Shown here: positions 11,366 to 25,030 of the stretch, one piece after another
Position numbering within the stretch: position 1 is the stretch's first letter
Layout of the letters: each line of letters opens with the position of its first letter
Notes under the pieces: model-generated
The model's input: the letters and a program-made list of their open reading frames with translations, nothing else
Database searches by the model: none
Told to the model about the DNA's origin: nothing
Translations under genes and position numbers: made by a program
Assembly: GCA_022747635.1 (NCBI GenBank)
Contig: JAKTNV010000001.1
Span: 43,328,446-43,392,445, forward strand
DNA: 64,000 nucleotides
Source of the DNA: Hetaerina americana
Taxonomy: Eukaryota > Arthropoda > Insecta > Odonata > Calopterygidae
Direction of reading: 5' to 3'

Positions 11366-14300
11366 GATAACGCCAGTGACAAGATTTCTTTTTCCTCGTT
11401 GATTTAAGGGGAAAAGAGATATGAGGGAATAATGAACTCATAAATTGTCAACGATGAAGGAAGTATTACGAATCATTCGCAGAAACTATATTAGAAATGA
11501 TTCACTCTCATGATATGTTGCGGGAAATAGTGCCAACATTCTATCTGACACGTGCATGTGTTGCAGTTAATACTGAAGCACGAGCAAAGGGATGCTTCAA
11601 AATATCACGATGAGGGACGGAAAAATCAAGGGGTTGAATATTTCATATTCTGCATATCCTCAACCATCTTGAAATTCTTCATAGGAATTAAGTCCAATTT
11701 CTAGAAAAAGTACGCCTGCGGAAAAACCGTGTAATCGAAATCAATAGCAGTGGCATTGAAGCCGAAGCATTGCGAAATGAAACTTTTTTGTGTAACCGGT
11801 ACCAGGCGAGGTTTATCGCACACCGCTCCTTGTTCTCGTGGTTCAACTGTTGTGGAGGGAGAGAAACGAGGCTAACGGCTGTGCTACCTCCCTCTTCTCT
11901 TGCCTAGGACAAGTCGGTTGGCTGACCGGCAAAGAGCGTCTTTTTCGAACGAATCGACCGACGCCAGGTGGAATCGAAAGAGAATAAGAGAGCCTTCTCT
12001 TCCCGACTCTGGGTCGCATCTACCACCCTCGCCCCCACCTCGACCCGAATTCCAGGCAAGCCAAGAACGAAAATAAAAGAAGGGCCCTACTAAATTAGTA
12101 TACTACTATGCCTATTCGCTCTACCTGGCGACGCTCACGTCTCCTCCGCTGTACAAACGTATATAGTTCAGTCTCTCCACTCCAAGATAAAACTAATCCG
12201 TTCACATGTGAATACGCTATCTTTCCATTTATGTTTTTCTGCTTTTGGAATGGTGTGATCTGATATATGCTTCCCCCGTGATATCAAATATAGGCCACAT
12301 TTTAGATTGATTCCTGGGATGCGGCATTCCAGTTGCGATTTGTTAGCGTACGATAATTGCGAAATCATTGTGATATCACTGTTTTATGAGTGGATGTGAT
12401 TTTCTCATTATCTGATAAAAATCGCCAAAATTTCTTACATCAATTTTTTTGGAAAAATCAGTGTCCCAGTGATCGAAAAATAAAAACTCTGAGATTGAGA
12501 ACTAAAATAATCAGGTAACTTAAACGTTCATTTTCAGCAGGCTCTCTAATTTTTTTAAATCTCAGTACGTTATCTTTCTTCGATGCTTGTACAAATATTA
12601 GCCTTATTATACCGTTAGACGCAACCGAACAAAATCCGAAGAGCTAAACATTACCAGGACACTTAGACGATAGCTTCACGACGTTAATTAATTCAATTAA
12701 CTACTCTGCTGAGTCATTGAACTGGCTCGTCATACTTCCTTTTCCGATTAAGAGAAATTCCCCAACAAAACTTTTAGATTTATTTATATTACCACATCAG
12801 ATCCTTCCTCGGTACACTTTTTGTGATGATAACTACTCTGGATGAGAAATTCGCACGTCCTGGAAATATATCTACCCTGGTCGTTCTCAGAAAATATATA
12901 TTCAATTGGCATACCCAACCAGTAGCAACGTTTGCGGGTAGTTCATATGATTAAACTTGTAAAACTTTTTCAAGAATACTTATTCACCAGCGTGTCGGGT
13001 TCAGCTCACTGGGTCACTTGATAACTTATCCTTCCTTACTGGCATAGACCGCTTTCATTAGGTATAGATAGAGAAATAGTTTTGATTTTGGAATTGCTCG
13101 TTTAAAGTATTCTCTGAAGGAGTTTCATGGTATGCTAAGAGACATCTACTAGCAAAATCCCATTGGCCCCATCCCTTTTGGAGGATTTTTTCATTTTCAT
13201 TTTTACCACTGCAGATACAGTATGGCGGATGAAATGTTTCGCCAGCTTTAATCTTAAAATATTTCCAGTCCATGACTCTCGGACCGCTTATTTTTTGTAG
13301 ATAAAAGTGTTCAATGTTGTTTATTGTAAGTCACTCATTTCTCGGGTAGGAGACGTTAAAATGATCGCACTGGACCTTGATTCATCGCCATCAATGTAGG
13401 CAGCCACACAAATGCGAGTGACAGAGGAATTTTTATCCAAAAGCTCTCAAGCGGAGACATTCGGCGATAAGGGGTGGGATGCAGCTGCCGCGGCCTCGTT
13501 TAAGGGCATAAGGGGGAGGCGTACTTCAACGAGCGGTGCGCCCACATCACGCAATTCTTCTTCTGCTCACGTATTGAAACGAAGTATTTAGTCTCGTCCC
13601 AGCAGAGTAACATTATCCGGTTTCTTACAGGAAATTTAAGAACGCATCCCACACCGCGAGTATTAGGGGCGAGGTTCTACCAAACTCCTTTTGCGCACGC
13701 TCATTTCTAGCCCTCTGGGCATAGCTAGTTCACTTTTTGACCCCTCTTCGGTCCCGAAAATGGTAAAATACATTCGCACCTTTGTTTAATACGCCTCTTA
13801 TTTGCATGAACCCACATAAGCGAATGCAAACTATTCCTAAAAAAATGTAATTATTATCCAAATCCCTCTTAATCGATGACATCGAAACTTGAGGAATTTG
13901 GAATGACAAGGAATTCGCTTTTCAGTCTGCGTTTTCGACAAACATAAGTGACCTGAAACATGACTCAGGCCCCGTTAATACTGAATGCCATTCATTTAAA
14001 AAGTTCAAGTGTGCCGATCTTATAGAATAATAAAAGTTATAGGGCATAATAAAATGAGAAACTGGTTTTTCCTTTTAAAAAGAAATGTTTACAAATGCCT
14101 GTCATAAATGCTGCCTGCAGTCCAATGGTGAAGATTTGAAATCTTTCGGGGAGACTTTGAAATTATTACTTAGAATATTATTTCGGAATCTTTATTTCCA
14201 TGTTAATTCCTGGACATATAATTTCTTTACCATGCTTCATATTTCGAAGTTATATATTTATGACCAACACATAATTTGGTTCTTTGGGTACGTATTCCAC

Positions 14301-14689
14301 TCAGTTTATTTCATACTATTTAAATAACCGTGTCGTATTCCTGCAGGCAATTCATTGTAAATGCATGCTCCAGGCTAGAGATTTTTTTATCTCTCACAGT
14401 CGCATGCAATCACGGAATGTTGTCATAAATTCCTGACGTTGTTAGCGTAGTTTGGAGGAGACCAAGCAATTAATCGAACCAGGAAATGGATTAATCTTTC
14501 GGAGCATTTTCGATACTCCGTTGGTCGATTTAAATTTCTCGCCTTGCCGACAAAGGAACTAAAATATCAAGCTTTTCCACTCATTGTTTACTTTTTTCCG
14601 CTTGGTAACACCCCTGGACCTGATTACAATATTTTAACATGACGATGTGTTAATCGAGGGCGACTGCAATCAATGACCCGCGCTAGCCA
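11366..14689. other. Intergenic sequence, no supported gene
   Basis: Alternating AT-rich and GC-richer patches (about 11840-12060 and 13430-13700 are GC- and CpG-richer). No open frame with a recognisable domain. Confidence 0.5.
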
Positions 14690-15660
14690 AGCCCTCCCGC
14701 TTCCAGTCGTCTTTGGTCCGCCATTCCCCTTGCCCCTCCCCCATCCCCTTACTCTTCCTTATCTCCCCCCTCTGCCATTCCACCGCTCATTGTACCCGCA
14801 GCTCTCACAACTAATGCCAGTGTGATAATTTGCTCCCATCGAAAACTGCCTATTTACGATCCACTCTCGTCTCTAAACTTGAATGTAACAGCGGCACTTA
14901 AAAACGCCCCCTTTAATACCAATCATTTGCTTCGAATATTTATCAAGCGGCCAGACCGGGACTCAGACGAACAACTCTTTATGATTTCATACCCGCCACG
15001 AGCGCGCTGCGTGGGTGGATATGTTCAGGTTTTTGACCGTTTTGAGAAGAATTGCGCATAGTCAATGGAGAGTGGTGTGCGGTACAAAATGCTTGCGAAA
15101 CGACCGAAAATATCGTTTTCGGGCGGCTAACGCTTCTTCTCCCCCTCCCTCTACTTCCCTACAAAGATCACTTGGTCGTAAATTTCCAATCTCAGGGCCC
15201 CGTCTCTTTGACCAAAATAAGGGTGCGAATTCTGTTATGCGCTCAAAAACGACGCAGTAATGCAATCAAGGCCTCAATAAAGTGCCACAAAGACGAGATT
15301 CCTGTCCGCTGATCCCGTTCGCCATAAATATGGCCGTGCAGCACACAGGGCGGTCGGGACCGGCCGGCAAGGAGATTTGGCGTAGAATGGAATTCAGGGT
15401 AAGCGGCGATGGACGGCGAGGGTGTCTCGAGGCACGCCTTCGAGTTCCAGACCTCCGTTCTCGCGCTCACCTTTCGCTTTGTCTCACGCTGGGACGCCGT
15501 TCGAGTGGAGAGGTGAGAAAAAACCCCGAGGCGGTGGGTTCCGTGAGTCCATCAGCATTTAAACATTTCCCTCGACCAATTGGCTACGCGGAGAAATGGA
15601 GACCGGAAGGACCCGCACCCTCAGAATATACGAATGAGCCATCGGCAGTGCTCTTGCGTT
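14690..15660. other. GC-rich, CpG-containing island without a recognised gene
   Basis: The block opens with a pyrimidine-rich run (about 14695-14790) and then stays GC-rich to about 15660, with open frames on both strands of at most 126 codons. None has a recognisable motif. It could be a promoter or an untranslated exon, but I see no direct support. Confidence 0.35.
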
Positions 15661-18235
15661 GAGCCAGCCCTGGCTAGGGATGCGCTTAAAGTAAAGCCGA
15701 CTGTCATGGAATTCATTGTGGGTTGTTCCAGTAAGGTGGCCAACCAACCGCCGTGAATTCCACGGGGCAGTCCTGAAACTTAGGCATATATACGACGTAT
15801 TTAAAGTATTTTCTGAGGGAATAAAATTGCTCCTTGTATTACCGCTAATAAACAATAGGGAGATTTTATTTTCGAAGAGAACAAATAATTTGTTTTGTCT
15901 TTTTAAGTAAACGAGGCCACTAGACAAGTGACAAAAATTTCATTAACTACTCTGACATTTTTCAACTGATTACCAGCATCCATCAAAGCCATTCAGTTTT
16001 TTCATTCATTTTATGATATTGTAAAATTAAGAGGTAGTATAGTTAGTTAGTAGGTACAATTCTCTAGTATTTGGTGTTTTCCCGGCACACGTTTCTGGTT
16101 AACTTTTCTCGGGCTTTCCATGGGCCCAGCATTTCACCTGCCGACGTTTATACGGCACTATTCTGTCTTGCTGTTTACTTCATAGTGATGTTTAAGTATT
16201 GTATCCCATTTCTGCTGAATCTTCTGCTTTGAAATATGTAACCGCAAACGTAGTGAATCTGCGACAGCAGCATAAATGATTTATCCTAACAAAATTACTT
16301 TCAATATGTGTATTTCTCACGAATTCCTCGCTCTCCTTTTAATATATCTTGTTTCATACATATCTGCCATGCTACTTATCAACCCTGTTCATCATTGCCA
16401 CATAGGAAAGGCCCCAGGAAATGCGTGCACTTCTTTCAGCCTTTTTTTATGAATTTTATTATTTGTTTCCTCTTTTTGACATTCCACTCATTTAATGCCG
16501 CCAAGCGCTGGATTTTTTTCTCTCGGCGCAGTGAATTTCTTCCGTGGCAGCTCTTAAATTTTATGTTATAATGAAGGACCATGCTATTATTACGCCAAGA
16601 AGATGGTAAGAGAATTCAAACGTTCGTAATCTTAATATGGAGAAGGCCGTGGGTGAGAGGGGATGGCGTGACAGACCTTGGCAATGGGGAAGGGGATTTG
16701 AGTTCGCCTACAGTCGGGAAAGAAGAATCGCGTTTGACTCGTGTATTAAAGATTTCTCTTATTCTTAGCTATTATGAGATATAAGTCTCTGCTTGAAAGG
16801 TAGAAGACTAAGCAAAACGATCGAGGCTGATCAGCGAAAATTGAACGATCCCGTTCTCATGGCGGAAAGGTCAAATGGTTGGAATAAGTCCAAAATATAC
16901 TCCGCAGACATAAAAACACTTATTAGCTCATCCGATACTTTTATATATTACGTGTACGGGGGAGAATGGGGCGTTCGGGCGATGCATAATAACAAAGTGT
17001 AGAATACGAAGGGAGGGCGAGTGTGTGGGCAAAGCGTGGGGAGACCGGATAGGCGGAAGTGGCGGAGTGTGACGCAATGCTCGAGCAGGCCCCAATTGTC
17101 AAAAGTGAAATATCGAGGTCATGCCTCGTAAATACTAGGAAGTTGCTGTGATATACTAAGTATATGGAATTATTAAAACACTTGGTTCGGGGGATTTTGA
17201 ACGAGATTTAGTCATCGCCAACTCCACCGTCAGATGACGAATGGGGTAGAAAATATTTCGGCTGGTCAGATTTATATCCAGAAACTCCCATTCACCCTCA
17301 AGCACCCAATATTTCTTTCCAATCACTCGATCAACTCGCCTAGGGGGACGTGGAGACGGTGAATCCAGACTCATCCCTCTCTTAAAATTAATAATGTAAA
17401 GGATCAGAGGGGACCTAGGAGATTAATCACACTGGTAGCATTGATCTGTGACTACAACAAGGGGAAAATAAGTATGGTTTCGGTCAAGTTTTCACAGTCG
17501 CAGCGATGATTTTCATTCAGTAAAGGTCCAAAAGAAGAATGATGACGGTAGTATAGGCAGTTGTGCTGTTCTAAGGTTTTAAGTAAGGGCAACACACGGC
17601 GAAGGGCATCGCTTGTGGCACGTTATGGCTAACTACTTATGAGCGCTAATGTGGTTTCTAAGCGCACCTATTAAATAAAAGAGTTAAGTATATGTATCGG
17701 AAAAATATCTTCGAAGAAAAATGAGTTAATGATCATCAAGTGGAGCGGCAAAGCATTTCCAATTAAAAGGCTATGACTTTCGCAATGAAACAATTCGCTG
17801 GCTAGATTTCTCTTGCAGAAGGCTGACAGAAATTTTAGCGATACTTATAATTTCAAATATCAAAATTGAAATAGCAAGCGATCAAAATGAACAAAAATGA
17901 CGTCCCTGAAATAGTCACATTGTTGTTTCCGCGCAGCTCAGTATTTGTAAAAATTCTGATGAAATAAATGGCCTAAAATAAGAATTAAGACCGAACCTTT
18001 CCCAAACTAAGAGAATAAAAAGAGAGGAGAACGAGAGAAGATACTGAGAGTGAAAATTGATAAGACGAGAAAAAAATGCGATTGTGGCAAAAAATAGGGC
18101 CTTCCTTAACTACGGATCTATCTGCGAGGCATTGAGGTGCTGCTCACTTTCGATTTCTCGCGAAGAATAGGGACCCCTGTGAAGGAATGAAGCGCGTCCC
18201 CCCTAAAACCCCGACTCTTTTTTCCCCCATCGTCA
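15661..18235. other. AT-rich intergenic sequence
   Basis: No gene or repeat recognised. Short open frames at 16308-16571, 16581-16784 and 16793-17002 lack domains. Confidence 0.5.
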
Positions 18236-18640
18236 TCCCCTCAACAACGAACCTCCTCCTTCCTCTCCTGGCATTCCGCCCGCCCCTCCCCACCCTTCCA
18301 TCTTTTCCGCCTGGACCATTCTAGCCGAAGAAAGGGCGCTTCTTCTTCGTCTTTTCCCTCCGCACCCATCAATTCGTCGCCCCCTCCAAAGGCAGAGAGA
18401 GAAGTCCGTGTTTTTCTACAGTGCCGCAGCCCGGAAAACTCCGCCCATCCCTTTCCCTTACTTCTTTTTTTTCCACACCCCCCACCCACCCCCACGCGCC
18501 CCGCCCACCCGTAACTCCTACCTCCCCCGACCGCTTCGCCTCACGCCTTCCCCCCCCTCACTCAACCTTCCCTCCACCGCTTCTCCTTTCCCCTCCCAGT
18601 CCTTCCTCACCTGCTCTTATACACGGCGTTCCACCGTTGC
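18236..18640. repeat. Strand-asymmetric pyrimidine-rich tract
   Basis: About 400 bases in which the + strand is dominated by C and T (runs such as CCCACCCACCCCCACG). The composition opens long frames in several registers (121 and 123 codons on +) encoding Pro/Ser-rich low-complexity peptides that are unlikely to be real. The complementary strand is G-rich. Confidence 0.7.
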
Positions 18641-20147
18641 CACCTCTTCTTTTTCCCGGGAAATGCACAAAAAACAACTCGCATTTCCCCCAAAACCCCC
18701 AAAAAAGATTCATATTTCTCCTACGCACCATTCCTCCGGTGATGAAGCGGTCCAATTTCCGAGATGGTGTTGATAATGGGACGCACTTTTAATAATCTTT
18801 CGTCGGCGTGCGGTTTTTACCCAATTTTGTCCCGCGCCGTCTCGGTTCATGTTTCTTTTTTGGTTGGCACGGTGCCACCATGGGCAAGATTTTGCCCAAT
18901 TCCTTTAACACCAGTGGTATTTTGATGTTTTATTATTTTTTGATGATGATCTTCGAGGAGCGATCATCTAATTTCTACAAATCTAACGGGGAATAGCTCT
19001 TTTTTGTCGATGCGCTTCATATTGTGCTTCGGTGGGCGCAAAACATTTGTTTATCACCCTTTCAGCGCACATGCCACTCAGGAGCAAGTGTTGGATTCAG
19101 GGAAAGCGTATAAAGGGCGGATCCCCTCCCCGAGATGTGTTTGTGAAGTGTTCATTCACGTAGTGGTTTCCGAGTACAAACGTACTGTTGTGGGTTCGTT
19201 AATTGAGATATTTGCGGAAGCCTCTTAGCATTCCAGCTCATTTTTGCAGTGTTGTATTGACATTTGAGAGCTTTAGTCGTAATTAACAACGATTTGATCC
19301 TGTTTATAGAATATGGAACTTGCAAATACCATGGATCGATTTTGACGGGATTTTCCAAGTGAGAACCCTCCGAAAAGTATTCATCAGGGTGGAATGGAAT
19401 GAAGTATACTTATTGTATTCGTAAGACTATCGAGGTGCTGGCGCTTAAGATCTAACGAATTCCTAAAACACAATTGGATGGAAGAGTACGACCATAGAAC
19501 ACGACCGAACATAACTCGCGGTCAGCCCTGCCTCTTGCTATCGTTGGATTCTGAAGATAGAAAAAACGTTTTCTGTGTGACGGGAATGCATAATAGGATT
19601 TAAACTTGAGTCAGTTGGGTGTATTGAGCTTTACATGAATGGTCGCCCACAGGCACAACGGATTTCAGAAGGCATGAAGGGAGGAAGGTCGGGACGGAGG
19701 GCGGGAACACGTGAGTGGCACTGAGGCGTGAGAAGGATTGAGCTTATACTATATTCTTAACACGAGCGGCGGACGTCTTTGTCCACCCAAACATTTTTGT
19801 TTACTGAAAGTAAACACTAACCGTGGTGCCAGAGGTGAGACATCCAGATCATTGAGGGTTACGAAGCAGATTAAGTCATAAATGTTTTAATGTCGTGATG
19901 TTTCACTCGATTGCAGTTATGAGAATCGCTTAAGGAATTAGTGGACACGACATAGCTGGTAACCGGGAACATTGAATGCATTTCATTTTATCTATGAAAC
20001 CATGGATTATGAATTGGAATGATTTCTCAGGGAAGTTCGACGATTCATTTTGTAGTTTTATTAGATTTTGGGTTTAGGCACTGCGATGTCTAAGATTAAA
20101 TCCCACCATCTAAGCCTAAGTAACCAATGCTAAAATCAATGCCCAAG
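18641..20147. other. Intergenic sequence, nothing recognised
   Basis: AT-rich with short unsupported open frames. No RNA gene seen. Confidence 0.5.
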
Positions 20148-20210
20148 AAGGAATTATAACTCGTGATCTTTGAGCCACTGGACGTTTCTGACCTCAAGAC
20201 TGTGGCCATC
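20148..20210 (-). repeat. Weak tRNA-like SINE remnant
   Basis: The minus strand reads GGCCACAGTCTTGAGG, then GGCTCAAAGATCACGAGTT and ATAATTCC. This parallels the 'CCAAAGGTCGCGAGTTC' wording of the fragments at 5915-6059 and 11299-11365, but it is heavily mutated. Confidence 0.35.
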
Positions 20211-22022
20211 CCATTGCTGTTGTATCTCTGAGTTCTCGCGAAACACTTCTGTCTTGAGTTAATTTCTCTGCGAGTAGTTTTTCATTAATAGTAAACATTT
20301 CTGGAGAATTAACGATCACCCGTCGTTGGAAATAAGACGACATATGCCTGAGGAAATACAGGTATAAAGCCCGATGTTTTCGGACAGCGTTGAGAATACC
20401 CAGGAAAAGGCATCATCACGGCCCTTGTAGATCATGACGCTTCATCCCCAATTTTTTTCCCTGGAGGAAAGACTAGCCATACTCGTAATTGAGAATTTCA
20501 CGGACTCAGCCGCGAAAAACCTTATGAAAACATGGCGTCCGTGGAGTCCCGCCACTTCTCTTTGAATGGTGGACAAGAAGAAAGGGAACGAATTCGAGCA
20601 GAAGCCCGCGCTTGACGAAGAAGGGCGGTGACGTCGACTCGTACTATTCCCAGTTTCAGGAATCAAATTCTTATCGTCGCCCTATCTCCACCCGGGCTAC
20701 GGGCGCGCCTGTGTCCTCGAATATTCCCACCAACGACTCTTTTTAACGAATACGAATGGAGTTCGTCCCTTCTACCCTCAACCACTCTACCCCGCTGCCT
20801 ACCCACACGACGCAGTTCGCGATGTTCCACACCCATCTATCCAATTGCTCGTATCGCGAGGAGCGGTTATCTGTTATTGACGCTGCGGGTCACGTGAGCG
20901 GTTGTCAAAATGCCTGGTAGACTTCCATAGTGTACGTCTAATGAATGAGATTTAACGTCTTGGTCCTCCGTAACAATGAGCTCAATGTAAGAAGTATGTA
21001 TGAGTCTTGTTTTATTCGTTGGTTGAAAACTGATTATTTCTGGATTTAAGTATTTACGTACATAATGGTATGGTGAAAAGCGAGTAATTTTCTCTTTGGA
21101 GTGAAGATAAGGGAGGTAGCGATTCCGTTCCACACTTTTTTCCGCGCAGAACTGTACATTCAGATCGTAAACTAATATTTATCAATAGTAATTGTAGCAT
21201 CGAGTTTGGGCTTGGAGGGGATAATCAAGCGCTAGATGCAGAAGATATAGTCTGTTTAGGCCGTCATGTCGTAAGAATAAATGTATACTTTATGGAGTAC
21301 ATTTATGCTCTGGCAGGTCAATTCTAAAATACCTCCGACAAATATTTTCAGATGCCTATTCAATTCATCGTATCACCTCATAAGTGTCAGTCTTAAGTAT
21401 AATAATAATAGCAAAAAGTACATCACTTGTAGGACACTAAAGCTACGAATAACATGCATTTATTATATTACAATATTTTATTTGAATTGAGAGGTAATTG
21501 CATATTAATTTTTTAATAAAGAACACAGCCTTCCAGAATGGACATTATATGATTTAACACATTTATGGTACCTTCGGTCAAAGAAAAGATATTTAGATAG
21601 CTCTCTGAACTATATTTTATGGTAAGGGAAATTTAAATGTTTAGTTCATATCGATAGGCATACTTTGGACATTCTGAAATTGTATCATCAACCGACGGAG
21701 AAACATAAAATTTCTTCGCAAATACGTTTCAGTGCACCCGAGATGGAGACGTAAATAAACAAACGAAGGCAAAATCGTGCCATCCGAGAACGTCGAATGC
21801 GGCGTCCCCTTCCATTTAAGACCCCCGCTCTCCCCGCCTCCCCTCGAAGCATCACGTATCCGCGGCCTCTTTTCTGCACTCCCTCCGTACCGTGTTTGTC
21901 GGCGGGACAGAATCTGTTGCAGTACTCGCGGTGGTGGTGGTCCCGTGGTTGCCCAAGCCACGAGGGAGAGAGAGAGTCTTGACAGGACGATGACCCACAG
22001 GTAGAGAGCCAAGGTCATGAGC
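20211..22022. other. Intergenic sequence, no supported gene
   Basis: Contains GC-richer patches near 20600-20880 and 21780-22000. A 179-codon minus frame (21641-22180) crosses the second patch, but it overlaps open + frames and has no domain. Confidence 0.45.
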
Positions 22023-22263
22023 TGCCTGCGGGGGATGTGGGATGGTAGCGGGGGGATCGGTGAGGGGGGTTTATGAGAGAGCGGGGATGGGGTGGAAGGG
22101 GAATCGAAGGGGTTTATTTGCCCCAAGGGATGGATGACGGGAATGATGGGGTAGCGAGAGGGTAGGCGGGGTAAGTGCAAAGAGGGGTGCCCGCGGGGAG
22201 AGACTGTGATTGAGGGGGGCGTAAAGGGAGACGGGGTTAAGGTGGGGAAAATGAGAGGGATGA
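22023..22263. repeat. G-rich strand-asymmetric tract with G-quadruplex potential
   Basis: The + strand carries many closely spaced runs of three to six G (for example GCGGGGGGATCGGTGAGGGG near 22050). Runs this dense fit the usual G3+N1-7 G-quadruplex pattern in places. Confidence 0.6.
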
Positions 22264-24997
22264 ATATCCTGGCCTAGGTATACGTTCAACTATCGCCGCC
22301 GCGTGCGCGAATAGAAATGAGCTCTGAAGGCGCAGCGCCAAGCAGTCATCGAGTCTCCTAGTCGACGAACATGATTCATTCCGTTGCACCGAAAAAAAAT
22401 CTCGACCGTGGTGGTCTTATTTTGATTTCTCATGTCTCCATTCTCGTGTGGTGAGAATGCTGCTACATAAGGCATTAAGGGGAATTCGTGTCATGCAGTC
22501 ATGTGCGGCGCAGCCTTTAGAAATTAATGAACCTGTTACGATATGTGACAATTGTTTTATGGTTAAGATCTTTTCGATTGCCATTGATTTCCAATTGAAA
22601 TAAATAATATACGAAAAAAAATTATTTTTATTAATGCTTGTTTCATCTAAAGGTTGTTTAGCAATTTTAAGTAAAAAAGGAATAAAAAAAGTTCGTGCCC
22701 AGAAAGTAAAAAGGGCATTCTTTCAAAATCCAGCCCATTCCCACTTTCGCGGTTGACTGTTCACATAGCTGGCGCCTATCCATTGTGGAGTGTACATTTT
22801 AGGGGTCTCTAAAGTCAGATTTGCAATGAATAAGTCCTCCCGGGATCTCGGGAAAAGATGTATTTTTACGGAAAGAAATGTTGTTTCTTACGTTAGGTTA
22901 ATTGAGGACACTGCAATATTTTTCGAACACTGCGTAGAAATTGCATTCATTTGTTGAGGAGAGAGGCTTCTGTTCTGCTCCCTAAACACTGGTCTTGGGG
23001 AGATAACTGGGACGCCCATCATCCTAATACGACGCTACATATTCATGGATCCCTGGTCCCAATTCTCTCGGCTACACCTTAGAATAGCAACTCTAATCCA
23101 CGTTCAAGGGGCGTGGAACCCCTGTCTAATTGAGTGATTTGGAGCCTCGCCCACCATACCCCCCATTGTTCCGCTCTATGGCCTCTTCAGGGCTCCCTGA
23201 GCCACCGCATTGCAGCACCACAAATCCATTTTATTGCTGGGAAAATAATATTCTCTTTTCAATGCAAATCGATGATAATAGTTTCATGATTCATTGCTTT
23301 ATGTGAACGCTGGGATACGTTCAGGAGCAAAGGTAGTTTGAGGGTGCAGACGAGCCAACGCCTGGCCACAAGTCCATCCTCGAAGACAAACCGCCTTAAT
23401 TTGAAACGCTCGTGCAGGGAAGGGGCCAAGAACACTAAATTGTAGTTACCGATCCGAAACTCGTGTCCCTCTACCCGTGATTTCACGGTTTTCTTCACAC
23501 TTAACTCTCTCAAATTTGGAAAAATTTAGCATGATTTATACATTTTCCCCTACCGGTCAATGACACACAGTTGCAAAAATAGAGACGAGGATAGCAAAAA
23601 AACTAAAAAATGATTTCATGATGACCATAGGTTTGCCAGTTGATCCAGTCCCAAACACATGAGAAAGATTAATCAGGCGTTTAATCCTAAGGTGCCCCGT
23701 AGTCCGCGTCGCTTCTGTGGGTCCGTAGTCACGAGCATTACGAAACTTCCATACACATGGAAAAGGAAGGGATGACGGAAATCTAGGGAACATCGGAGAC
23801 AAAGATATCAAAAGATACGAAAATAGTTTTGCGGATGTTAAGAGGCTAAAAACTTTGGCGCCGCCCAGAGAGTTATTCTTGGAGCTCCATGTTGATGGAG
23901 CATGTGATGCATAAGCAATGTAATTCATTAGAATTTTTTTAACGTTTTAGATATAGAAGCCAAAGATTGAAGTAGGTTTCACGCCATTTCACGTGGCTTT
24001 CCGTACTCGAATCTCGTGCAGGTATTTACAGATATTCTTCAAGTTCGCCGAGGATCTTTGAGTGAATGAACAAGCAGTCTGACCCAATAAAATGCCAACC
24101 TGATTAATTCACTTTAACGGCGGTCGTTTTCATAGCTTCTCGTGCGTTGCTCAACAAGATAAGATTCCGGTCACTCTTGAGTATTTTAAAACCGAGTCTC
24201 TCGAGTTTTAGAATTCACGCCATCTCCTACGCGAGAGAAATATTGTAGGTATCATGTCTTTCAGATTGGTATTTGTCTTTCAACAAGTTGAAGCATTTGC
24301 GGTTTCACTCGTGGAAACCTGACATTATTTAATAAAATTATTTGAGTGAAGGGCCAAGTGCTGTATTAGAAACTGGCTAGAAAATTGGTTAGAAGATGGT
24401 ATAAATGCTATTATTAGTTCTACCAACAATTCAACGAGCCAGAAAACAATGGTCGCCAGCCTAATGACCTTTTTCACGTCACTGGTGCACGAGAGTCACC
24501 GGTCGCCTAGGGAGTTGTTTGTGATATCTAAGTGACGCAGGGGTTTTTTCCAAGTGGAATGGGGTAGGGGAATACATGCGCTGCGGTAGATGTCTCCAAA
24601 CCGCACACGGAGCGAACCGCATGAGTAACAGTGCACCATCGGATATCTGGTCGGTCCTGATCTTCGAGCGAGGTGTTGATTTCCTAACGGCTGGAGGATT
24701 GGGAACATTGCGGAAAACTGGAATCCTCAACGGGTTCATGAGGCCGCAAACGGATAATACTATCGGCGCACGCAATAATGCTGAGCTCAATTGATTTTGT
24801 GACTTTGGTGTGACGGGATAAACGAATATGTGATTCAAAAACATTTCTCTCACGTTTGCTCGGGCCTGGAGGGCTCCAGCCTCAAAAATAGTTGCTTTTT
24901 ATTCCATAATCAGGGTGCATGAAAGAAGATAAATTTGCATATAATTGCAAAAATCCTCCAATGTTACTTAACCTAGTGAAGAGGGGATGAATAGATT
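22264..24997. other. Intergenic sequence, no supported gene
   Basis: A segment at 24479-24853 is open on both strands (124 codons on minus, 72 on plus) and GC-richer than its surroundings, but no motif could be assigned. The rest is AT-rich and featureless. Confidence 0.45.
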
Positions 24998-25030
24998 TTT
25001 CGTGGGTGACGTTTTACGTCACCCACGAAA
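24998..25030. repeat. Short perfect hairpin
   Basis: TTTCGTGGGTGACGT (24998-25012) is the exact reverse complement of 25016-25030, with a TTT loop. No T-run or gene end nearby suggests a function. Confidence 0.85.

Noticed and set aside
15001..15662. Cluster of open frames in a CpG-containing block
   Set aside because: They overlap in several frames on both strands, are short, and have no domain. A promoter or untranslated exon is possible but not supported.
21641..22180. 179-codon open frame on the minus strand
   Set aside because: It is the longest open frame in the window, but it runs through a GC-rich, strand-biased tract. It is opposed by open + frames and encodes low-complexity Pro/Ser/Arg sequence.
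24479..24853. Open frames on both strands in a GC-richer block
   Set aside because: The 124-codon minus and 72-codon plus frames have no motif I recognise. Being open on both strands suggests base composition.
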